Shown here piece after piece: positions 1 to 4,181 of a stretch of DNA of 6,368 bases. The stretch's first letter is position 1; every line of letters starts with the position of its first letter. The notes under the pieces were generated by a model. The model did no database searches. It saw only the letters and a list, made by a program, of their open reading frames with translations, and had not been told where the DNA came from. Position numbers and translations under genes: made by a program. The stretch lies in assembly GCA_046727955.1 (NCBI GenBank), contig JBKPDO010000384.1, forward strand, positions 1-6,368, given 5' to 3'. The stretch is from DASVXQ01 sp046727955 (lineage in GTDB: Bacteria > Actinomycetota > CALGFH01).

Positions 1-2
1 GC

Positions 3-83
3 GGCCATTACGAGCTGGCCACTGAAGAGCCAGCGAACCGGCGGCTGGCTGTCGCACTCGACGAACTGGCCCTGGCGATCTGA
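3..83 (+). CDS. 3' end of an unidentified reading frame entering from the left
   Basis: Reading from base 3, an open frame runs off the left edge and ends at a TGA (81-83). The visible 26 residues begin GHYELATEEPANRR and end in an amphipathic, Ala/Leu-rich helix (LAVALDELALAI). This could be the C-terminal helix of a small protein. I do not recognise the family and there is too little to assign a function. It overlaps, in another frame, the region just upstream of the Ddn-family remnant, so it may be only a chance open frame. Confidence 0.3.
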   Translation, partial: GHYELATEEPANRRLAVALDELALAI

Positions 84-127
84 TCCCTCAAGGGAGGGTT
101 GCGGCCTCGGCCTGCCCCCGATCGGCG

Positions 128-259
128 CAACGCAACAGCGCCGCGGAGCGGGGGCGCCTGTGGCGGCTGATGGCCGAGATCTGGCCGGCGTATGACCAGT
201 ACCAGCGCCGGACCGACCGGCTGATTCTGGTGGTGATTCTCGAGCGCTCGGCGTCCTGA
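128..259 (+). pseudogene. C-terminal remnant of a Ddn-family (deazaflavin/F420-dependent) nitroreductase
   Basis: The frame ending at TGA 257-259 contains AERGRLWRLMAEIWPAYDQY followed by QRRTDRLILVVILERSAS. This matches the conserved C-terminus of Ddn-like F420H2-dependent nitro/quinone reductases, where the usual ending is close to LW.LM.EIWPAYD.YQ.RTDR.IPVVVLER. In Ddn proteins this is the last helix and strand of the split beta-barrel fold that binds F420. Similarity begins around base 128-137. Upstream the frame stays open to base 26 but shows neither the conserved core nor an ATG, GTG or TTG start. The usual IPVVVLE tail reads LILVVILE, consistent with drift after loss of function. It is therefore a 5'-truncated remnant. 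A complementary middle piece of the same family sits at the right edge of the window. Confidence 0.75.
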
Positions 260-305
260 CGCCATGCCTCCGCTCGGTGGCTCCCGGCGGACGCAAGCCG
301 GACTC

Positions 306-317
306 CACCGGCCGGTG
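306..317. repeat. 12-bp perfect palindrome
   Basis: CACCGGCCGGTG is its own reverse complement. It lies in the 230-bp gene-free stretch between the Ddn remnant and the DUF6504-like gene. It could be a protein-binding site, but in GC-rich DNA such palindromes also arise by chance. Confidence 0.3.
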
Positions 318-489
318 ACATAGGCGATGGACGTGATGCACGACAGCCGGCACCGGCCGCGCCGCGGCTTGGGGTAGGCGCCGCGGCTCCTCGAGGTCGC
401 GGTAGGACGGGGCGAAGGATCGTGCGTGAGCTTCGTCCCATGCGTGGGCACACCGCTGCCCTCGGGCGGGTTCCCGTGATTGACATCCG

Positions 490-747
490 CTACGGACTCG
501 GCCCAGCGTGGGTGAGCAGCCACGAGCCGTCCGGCTCCTGGACCAGGCGGCAGCGGCGGCCATCCTCCAAGCGGACCTGGAAAACCCGGCGGCGCGCGGC
601 GCCGCGCGACCCGACTGGCTCCTCGACCCAGCCACGCTCCACGCGGACCGTCACCTCGCGCCCGCCGAGCAGCACCGCCCGCGGGCTCTCCTCACCCCGG
701 CCGCCGGCGTACCAGCGCACCTGAACCCGGTCAGGTATGTCAGGCAT
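490..747 (-). CDS. Small conserved protein, probably DUF6504-like
   Basis: This 85-residue soluble protein has no signal peptide and no membrane segment. It reads as two short beta-rich halves. Residues 8-44 hold VRWYAGGRGEESPRA then a GGREVTV strand and WVEEP; residues 52-78 hold RRRVFQVRLEDGRR then QEPDGSWLL. That strand pattern (R(W/Y)..GRG.E.PRA, G..V.V....RWVEEP, R..F.V....G....L...PDG.W.L) resembles the small actinobacterial DUF6504 proteins, whose function is not established. The start is well supported: GGAGGT (754-759 on this strand) lies 6 bases before the ATG. In other genomes, from memory, such proteins are often near DNA-repair polymerase genes; no such neighbour is visible here. 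The gene stands alone, pointing into the empty region to its left. That it is a real gene is fairly sure; the family name is less so. Confidence 0.7.
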   Translation of the reverse strand: MPDIPDRVQVRWYAGGRGEESPRAVLLGGREVTVRVERGWVEEPVGSRGAARRRVFQVRLEDGRRCRLVQEPDGSWLLTHAGPSP

Positions 748-1050
748 GCGGCCACCTCCCCGGCATCATCCGACCAGCCAAGCACGGCGCGCTATCGGCC
801 GCCACGATCAGCCCAGCTGGTTCCGCCCCGTTCCAACCGCGATCGTCACCGCGCCCACCCCGGGGCCGCTCCCTGTCGAGGGCAGGGTCCGTTGCCGTGG
901 TCAGTCGCGTCGCTTTGCAGCCCGCGATGGAGTTCCGGCAACTTGACCTGCGCGTTCAGGCGCACGGCGGTTCGCAGGGCTGGGACGTGCCCTGTCGTTG
1001 GAGCGAACCTGCGACCTCTCAACGTCAATAGGCTGGCGCTCGCTATCAAA

Positions 1051-1096
1051 ACGTTGTCACGATCCTGTCAGTGGACTGCGACGAGGGCGACAACGT
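1051..1096. repeat. 8-bp inverted repeat, 30-base spacer
   Basis: ACGTTGTC (1051-1058) is matched exactly by GACAACGT (1089-1096). The 30-base spacer makes it a poor terminator. It is the first of three inverted repeats in 120 bases. Confidence 0.35.
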
Positions 1097-1101
1097 CCAC
1101 G

Positions 1102-1127
1102 GGCGCTTGACAGCACACTCAAGCGCC
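1102..1127. repeat. Perfect 9-bp stem, 8-base loop hairpin
   Basis: GGCGCTTGA (1102-1110) and TCAAGCGCC (1119-1127) are exact reverse complements around the loop CAGCACAC. There is no T-run on either side, and no gene ends nearby, so a terminator role is unproven. The left arm and loop also spell TTGACA (1107-1112), a perfect -35 hexamer, but no matching -10 box lies 16-18 bases downstream. Confidence 0.5.
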
Positions 1128-1148
1128 ACGATGGCCAGTCGGTCTTCG

Positions 1149-1169
1149 CGCTGCGGCTCCCCCGCAGCG
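1149..1169. repeat. Perfect 8-bp stem, 5-base loop hairpin
   Basis: CGCTGCGG (1149-1156) pairs exactly with CCGCAGCG (1162-1169) around the loop CTCCC. This is a compact, very stable GC hairpin. No T-tract follows on either strand. Confidence 0.45.
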
Positions 1170-1259
1170 GGCGTCGTGGTCGGCCGTGGATCTGCCACCA
1201 ATGGCCGGTGACGCACCCTGGGAATTTGCCCCGAAGCAGCCGATCGAGCCGCCGGGCGA

Positions 1260-1290
1260 GACCTATCTATCTAGAACCTATCTATAGGTC
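1260..1290. repeat. AT-rich direct repeat plus palindrome at the end of the helix-turn-helix pseudogene
   Basis: ACCTATCTAT occurs at 1261-1270 and again at 1276-1285, 15 bases apart with CTAGA between. The second copy is also half of a hairpin: ACCTAT (1276-1281), CT, ATAGGT (1284-1289). The outer heptamers GACCTAT (1260-1266) and ATAGGTC (1284-1290) are also reverse complements. The patch is conspicuously AT-rich against its surroundings and abuts the stop codon (1289-1291) of the leftward helix-turn-helix pseudogene. It could be a terminator, a protein-binding site or a recombination scar. Confidence 0.5.
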
Positions 1291-1668
1291 AGCCGCGCAG
1301 GCCGAGCCGGCGGAGTTGCTTGTCCACCCACTCATGACCAGCGCCGACTCGGCGCCCAGCCGCCGCACCGACCAGCCCCGCCCCACAAAGCGATCCCGCA
1401 GGTACTCGTCGATCCCACCGAAGCCCAGCTCCACCAGGCACGCCTGGCGCCGCTGCTGGGCGAGGTGTGCCTGCGCCCGGGTTCCGAGTCCTCGCCCTGG
1501 CACGGCGTGCTGCCGCCGGGTCGGCGTCACCCGCCGCACCCCGTGCTGGTCCAGCAGGCGCCGCACCGTCGCGGGCGCGGCGCCGAGGTCCTCTCCCAGC
1601 TGCGCCAGCGTCCAGGCGTGGGTGACCAGCCGGTCCACCAGATAGGCCCGGACGGTCTGGAAGCCAAG
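1289..1668 (-). pseudogene. Double helix-turn-helix repeat protein, 5'-truncated and frameshifted
   Basis: Two helix-turn-helix modules can be read. Module 1 (about 1668-1531) starts LGFQTVRAYLVDRL and contains AWTLAQLGEDLG then ATVRRLLDQHGVRR. Module 2 (about 1428-1295) starts LGFGGIDEYLRDRF and contains GWSVRRLGAEL then HEWVDKQLRRLGL. An Arg/Gln-rich linker of some 34 residues joins them. Module 2 is split across two frames: at 1346-1347 two bases (GA) stand where three are needed, and restoring one base gives GAE-L-GAGHEW in one continuous frame ending at TGA 1289-1291. The 5' part is missing because the frame emerges from inside the VOC gene at about 1668, with no start there; the first GTG (1638) is already inside module 1. 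The protein was presumably a small cytoplasmic DNA-binding protein. A second protein of the same design lies at 2831-3202. I cannot name the family. Confidence 0.65.
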
Positions 1669-2027
1669 GTGATGCCGCCGTGCCCCACGCCGTGCTCCTC
1701 GAACGCTTGCATTGCCGCGGCCAGCTCGGCCTTGGAGGCCACGCCAAAGCTCAGGTCGTCGAGCCCGCAGCGGAACGGGTCGAAGCGGTCGCCGGCACGC
1801 GAAGGATCCAGCGGACGCAGCCCGATGAGCGTGTCGCCGTTGACCATGACGATGCCGTCTTGCAGGATCTCCACGGTCAGGTCGTGGTGGGGGTCGTCGG
1901 CTGGTGGCGGTGCGTCCATGGCGATCTGGAAGCCGAGCAGTCGGGTGTAGAACGCCTGGGAGCGCTGCACGTTGGTGACCGTGAGCCGCAGGTGGTGGAT
2001 CGGGCCGAGGGAGAGCGGGACTGCCAT
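1527..2027 (-). CDS. VOC-superfamily (glyoxalase/dioxygenase fold) protein with its C-terminus replaced
   Basis: The start is solid: AGGAGG (2035-2040 on this strand) lies 7 bases before the ATG. Residues 10-17 (IHHLRLTV) give the first strand with the usual metal-ligand His. Residues 22-33 (RSQAFYTRLLGF) are the classic VOC helix, and 89-114 (GLDDLSFGV then AAAMQAFEEHGV) open the second beta-alpha-beta-beta-beta half. Recognisable sequence stops at HGGIT (residues 116-120, near base 1668). The expected ending, a strand plus RDPDG.QLEL with the last metal-ligand Glu, is absent. Instead the frame runs out of phase through the helix-turn-helix pseudogene, adding about 45 Arg/Trp/Pro-rich residues to a stop at 1527. 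The product would be 166 residues with an incomplete fold, so it is probably non-functional. The intact family includes glyoxalases, extradiol dioxygenases and antibiotic-binding proteins; which one this was cannot be told. Confidence 0.75.
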   Translation of the reverse strand: MAVPLSLGPIHHLRLTVTNVQRSQAFYTRLLGFQIAMDAPPPADDPHHDLTVEILQDGIVMVNGDTLIGLRPLDPSRAGDRFDPFRCGLDDLSFGVASKAELAAAMQAFEEHGVGHGGITLASRPSGPIWWTGWSPTPGRWRSWERTSAPRPRRCGACWTSTGCGG

Positions 2028-2040
2028 CGCAGCGCCTCCT

Positions 2041-2329
2041 GGTGCGGGAGCGGGTCGTGGAGCCTGATCGCGAGACTTATGATGAGCTGGGTCCCCACAC
2101 CAGGGAAACGTCGTCCATAGGGCGGCGTGAACTCGCCTTCGATGAACGCTTGGTGGTCTGGTCGGGCCTGGCGGACGGAGGATGTCCGGATCGTCGTGGA
2201 ACTTCGTCGGCGATCCCGATGTGTTGACGGTCAGACGGTAACGGGCTCGGCGACCTGCACGCGGTCGGGGTGCGGTTGAGCAGCGAGGATGGTGCGCGCC
2301 GCCCGGACGGTTCTTTAGACTCGGGGGCG
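2041..2329. other. Intergenic region between two divergent VOC genes
   Basis: No frame here looks like a gene. The region must carry the promoter of the leftward VOC gene and possibly that of the rightward one. A TTTAGACT stretch (2314-2321) about 9 bases before the ATG at 2330 contains TAGACT, a weak -10-like hexamer placed so that transcription could begin at or next to the start codon. No good -35 box pairs with it. Confidence 0.4.
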
Positions 2330-2671
2330 ATGCCGTTCACCGAGGTGTTCGCGGGGATCGCGGTCCGGGACCGCGACGCCGCTATCGAGTTCTACGAGCG
2401 CCTGCTCGGCGCTCCCCCGACGATGCTCCCCAACGACGACGAGGCCGCCTGGCAGCTCACGGGCGGCGGCTGGCTGTACGTGCTGCGCGACGCCGACCGG
2501 GCCGGCAGGGCGGTGGTAACGCTGCTCGTCGATGACCTCGACGAGCGGCTCGCCGCGACCGCCGCGCGCGGGATCGAGCTCGGCCCGGTCGAAACCGTCG
2601 CGGGCAGTGTGCGCACGACCTGGATTACCGATCCCGACGGCAACCGCGTCCAGATCGGCCAGCCGGGCTGA
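2330..2671 (+). CDS. Small VOC-superfamily (glyoxalase-like) protein
   Basis: This protein of 113 residues is the normal length for a single-chain VOC unit, with two beta-alpha-beta-beta-beta halves. Residues 5-27 (EVFAGIAVRDRDAAIEFYER then LLG) form the first strand and helix. Residues 60-71 (RAVVTLLVDDLD) and 72-81 open the second half, and 98-109 (WITDPDGNRVQI) are the typical closing strands. The usual metal ligands look lost: the first strand has GIAV rather than a His, and the closing strand has Q108 where a Glu is expected. It is therefore more likely a ligand-binding protein than a metal-dependent enzyme. I chose ATG 2330 because homology begins within five residues of it; an upstream in-frame start at 2270 would add 20 residues unlike the family. 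No clear Shine-Dalgarno is present (only GGGGG), so the message may be leaderless. It converges on the minus-strand gene at 2831. Confidence 0.85.
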   Translation: MPFTEVFAGIAVRDRDAAIEFYERLLGAPPTMLPNDDEAAWQLTGGGWLYVLRDADRAGRAVVTLLVDDLDERLAATAARGIELGPVETVAGSVRTTWITDPDGNRVQIGQPG

Positions 2672-2674
2672 GCC

Positions 2675-2797
2675 TCACTCGCCGATGTCGGCGTCCCACA
2701 CCTTGGCGTGCGCGGCGATGAACGACTGCAACAGGTCCGCGCGCTCGTCGGGGTGATGTCCCGCGGCGTGGTGTAGAAGCTGCTCGCCTCGGCGCGC
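2675..2797 (-). pseudogene. C-terminal fragment of an unidentified protein
   Basis: Immediately after the VOC gene, on the opposite strand, 40 codons end at TGA (2675-2677) with protein-like composition: LLHHAAGHHPDERADLLQSF followed by IAAHAKVWDADIGE. The frame is closed on the upstream side by a TGA at 2798-2800 and holds no start codon before the middle of the fragment. It reads like the last helix and tail of a lost gene. I do not recognise the family, and a chance open frame cannot be ruled out. Confidence 0.4.
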
Positions 2798-2814
2798 TCA
2801 GTGGGCGCCGAGGC
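2786..2814 (-). terminator. Hairpin with perfect 10-bp GC stem between convergent genes
   Basis: GCCTCGGCGC (2786-2795) and GCGCCGAGGC (2805-2814) are exact reverse complements around a 9-base loop. It lies 17 bases beyond the stop of the leftward helix-turn-helix gene (2831) and about 115 bases beyond the stop of the rightward VOC gene, so it could end transcription from both sides. No T-run follows on either strand; terminators without a U-tract are reported in actinobacteria, but this is inference. Confidence 0.5.
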
Positions 2815-2830
2815 TGTCGGAGTCGGCCAG

Positions 2831-3172
2831 TCAGCGTGTAGTCGGCTTGGTGTGACGCAGTCCATGGGCGTTCAGCCGGTCGCTGACGGTGTTCCGCCGG
2901 TCCACCCCTAGCTCGCTGGCGACCTGCACGAGGGTCCACGCCCGCTTGGCTACGCGGTCCGTCAGATACGCCCCGAGGTCAGCGAAGCCCAGCTGGCCGG
3001 CCCGCTCGGTGAGGCACCAGTCGGTGGCCCGGCGCCGGGAGCGGGCCCCGCGGACCTTCGGTGAGGAGCGGTGGATGCCGGCCTCGCTTACGAGGCGGCG
3101 GACCACGTCAGTGGTGGTGTGCAGCTCAGCGGCGAGCTGGGCCAGGCTGACGTCGTCCTGGCAGCGCGCCAC
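2831..3172 (-). CDS. Double helix-turn-helix repeat protein, start uncertain
   Basis: The coding sequence ends at TGA 2831-2833. It holds two copies of one module. Module 1 (about 3202-3068) reads LGFADLHSYLVARC, then LAQLAAELHTT and DVVRRLVSEAGIHR. Module 2 (about 2992-2852) reads LGFADLGAYLTDRV, then AWTLVQVASELGVD and NTVSDRLNAHGLRH. A basic linker (KVRGARSRRRATDW) lies between them. Each module looks like a leading helix plus a helix-turn-helix, so the protein probably binds DNA as a tandem reader. The GTG at 3172 is the only usable in-frame start, but it has no ribosome binding site and cuts into module 1. The frame stays open upstream beyond 3300 with no ATG, GTG or TTG. An ATG at 3308 in another frame (MGNTSDSTSAPPPAHHGR) could be the original start if one frameshift lies near 3220-3250. 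The gene may thus be truncated or broken. Partner locus: 1289-1668. Confidence 0.6.
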   Translation of the reverse strand: MARCQDDVSLAQLAAELHTTTDVVRRLVSEAGIHRSSPKVRGARSRRRATDWCLTERAGQLGFADLGAYLTDRVAKRAWTLVQVASELGVDRRNTVSDRLNAHGLRHTKPTTR

Positions 3173-3332
3173 CAGGTAGCTGTGCAGGTCGGCGAACCCC
3201 AGGGTATGGGCGTGGTCGTGGAGGCGGCGCGGTTGGCGGTCGGGGACGGTGAAGCCGCCCGTGATGAGCAGGCGGCGGTGCGCTGGTGCTGTCTGAGGTG
3301 TTTCCCATGCGCTCGGGGTGCCGGGCGCCCCG

Positions 3333-3440
3333 TCACTCCGGGAGACCCGCCACTATCAGGGCCTTGTGTAGCCGGCGCAGTGCCGAGCGGGCGAGACCAA
3401 GCGCACGGGAAATGCGTGCACGACGGCGTGCGGGTGGTCG
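3333..3440 (-). pseudogene. Short helix-turn-helix-like remnant
   Basis: Between an in-frame TAG (3441-3443) and a TGA (3333-3335) lie 35 codons reading ARISRALGLARSALRRLHKA then LIVAGLPE. The pattern (ISRALGLARSALRRLHKAL..AGLP) resembles the recognition part of resolvase- or sigma-type helix-turn-helix domains. There is no start codon, so it would be the tail of a lost gene, perhaps related to the neighbouring repeat family. Chance cannot be excluded for so short a frame. Confidence 0.3.
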
Positions 3441-3459
3441 CTAGTGGTAGAGGAGTGCG

Positions 3460-3471
3460 TGCTCGCGAGCA
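3460..3471. repeat. 12-bp perfect palindrome
   Basis: TGCTCGCGAGCA is its own reverse complement. It lies about 100 bases downstream of the marR stop codon, in a gene-free gap. A binding site is possible; nothing ties it to a particular regulator. Confidence 0.3.
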
Positions 3472-3571
3472 GGCCCGGCTGCCCCTGTAGGAGCGCCCGC
3501 GAGGCTGCGCGGACGCACCCACGTACCCAACGGGTTTGTGCGCGCCGCGTGAAGCTCCAGGATTGGCCGGG

Positions 3572-4078
3572 TCAGGGCTGCTGCGGGGGCACCCGGGGGT
3601 CATGGTGGGCGAGGACGCGGCGTAGGAGGCGGTGGAACTGCTCGCGCTCGGTGGTGGTGAGGGGGTCCAACAGGGCGTCGTCGGCGTGGTCGACGCGGTG
3701 GTCGAGACGGCCCAGGGCGCGGCGGCCGGTGGAGGTGATGCTGACGGCGTGGCGGCGGCGGTCGCGGGGGTCGCGGACGCGAGTGACGTAGCCGGCGTGC
3801 TCGAGGTCGTCGAGGACCGCGACCATATCGCTGCCGTCGATGCGCAGGCGCTCGGCGATGTCCTTCTGGCAGGTGGGTCCGGAGTCGGCAAGGCAGCTCA
3901 GTACCGCGAGATGGGGCAGCCGGTGGTGGGGCAGCCCGAGGTCCTCGGCGGCGAGCTGCTCCACGAGCTGTCGCTTGGCCACGGTGGACAGCTTGCAGAG
4001 CAGGAAGTTGGACCGCTTCAGCAGATCCTCGGGCCAGACCCGGACGGCGTCCGCGCTGCGCTGCGCCGTCACGCCCAT
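3572..4078 (-). CDS. MarR-family transcriptional regulator
   Basis: This 168-residue cytoplasmic winged-helix protein has the normal MarR length. An N-terminal dimerisation helix (residues 17-45) is followed by a helix-turn-helix at about 69-95: CQKDIAERLRIDGSDMVAVL then DDLEHAGYV. The wing is the most diagnostic part (100-119, RVRDPRDRRRHAVSITSTGR), matching the family's DxRDRR...T..G signature. A C-terminal dimerisation helix ends near ATTTEREQF-type sequence (LTTTEREQFHRLLRRVLAHH). Such proteins repress neighbouring genes until a small ligand or oxidant releases them. Cysteines at 28, 62 and 70 leave redox sensing possible. I chose ATG 4078, preceded by a weak GGGGTG 7 bases away. ATG 4132 (GGAG 10 bases upstream) would add 18 residues and bury the palindrome at 4124-4133 in the coding region. 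It is divergent from the efflux gene at 4182, its likely target. Confidence 0.9.
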   Translation of the reverse strand: MGVTAQRSADAVRVWPEDLLKRSNFLLCKLSTVAKRQLVEQLAAEDLGLPHHRLPHLAVLSCLADSGPTCQKDIAERLRIDGSDMVAVLDDLEHAGYVTRVRDPRDRRRHAVSITSTGRRALGRLDHRVDHADDALLDPLTTTEREQFHRLLRRVLAHHDPRVPPQQP

Positions 4079-4123
4079 GGTGTCGCACCCCGCTGGTAAG
4101 TTGGTTGCTGACGATCGTTGGTA

Positions 4124-4133
4124 GATGTACATC
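4124..4133. promoter_or_regulatory. Candidate MarR operator
   Basis: GATGTACATC is a perfect 10-bp palindrome in the gap between the divergent marR and efflux genes; the next pair but one outside it also matches (T4122 with A4135). It sits 19 bases upstream of the -10-like TAGAAT, overlapping where the -35 contact would be, so a bound dimer would block the efflux promoter. A second, 8-bp palindrome (ACGATCGT, 4111-4118) lies beside it. That MarR binds here is inference from position and symmetry. Confidence 0.5.
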
Positions 4134-4152
4134 AATGGCTAACTCCAAAGAT

Positions 4153-4158
4153 TAGAAT
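4153..4158 (+). promoter_or_regulatory. -10 box of the efflux gene
   Basis: TAGAAT matches the consensus TATAAT at five of six positions and is 24 bases before the ATG, giving a leader of roughly 17 bases. No consensus -35 box lies 16-18 bases upstream (CATCAA at 4130-4135 is poor), so the promoter is probably weak or depends on other contacts. Confidence 0.5.
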
Positions 4159-4181
4159 AGCCGAAGAGACGAGGTAACTGC

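Larger units (their letters stand above)
748..1288. other. Gene-free region with several hairpins and a tRNA-like scrap
   Basis: Reading both strands I find no frame here with a plausible start, ribosome binding site and protein-like composition. The open frames that cross it are Arg/Pro/Ser-rich shadows. It contains three perfect inverted repeats between 1051 and 1169, a tRNA-like stretch at about 1000-1046 and an AT-rich repeat at 1260-1290, listed separately. The left edge carries the ribosome binding site of the leftward DUF6504-like gene, and its promoter must lie here too, though I cannot pick it out. Confidence 0.6.
3203..3571. other. Region between the helix-turn-helix gene and marR
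   Basis: The left 100 bases are the possible broken 5' end of the leftward helix-turn-helix gene. A helix-turn-helix-like remnant at 3333-3440 and a 12-bp palindrome at 3460-3471 follow. Beyond that, about 100 bases downstream of the marR stop hold only a weak, bulged inverted repeat (ACCC 3525-3528 with GGGT 3532-3535, flanked by CGCAC and GTGCG) that might help end marR transcription. Confidence 0.4.

Noticed and set aside
359..388. Direct repeat GCGCCGCGGCT (359-369 and 378-388)
   Set aside because: Two short copies of very GC-rich sequence in GC-rich DNA, with no further units; not enough for a CRISPR array or an iteron.
508..1110. Long plus-strand open frame (200 codons) over the DUF6504-like gene
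   Set aside because: It is an Ala/Pro/Arg-rich shadow of the minus-strand gene, continues into gene-free DNA and lacks a ribosome binding site or recognisable motif.
1102..1135. Promoter with a perfect TTGACA -35 box
   Set aside because: No acceptable -10 box at 16-18 bases and no gene downstream on that strand; TTGACA is explained by the hairpin arm and loop.
2680..2693. Inverted repeat CGCCGATGTCGGCG after the VOC stop codon
   Set aside because: The stem is only 5-6 bp and there is no T-run; too weak to call a terminator beside the much stronger hairpin at 2786-2814.
3088..3891. 267-codon minus-strand open frame
   Set aside because: Ser/Thr/Pro-rich low-complexity translation that overlaps the real MarR and helix-turn-helix coding sequences in another frame.
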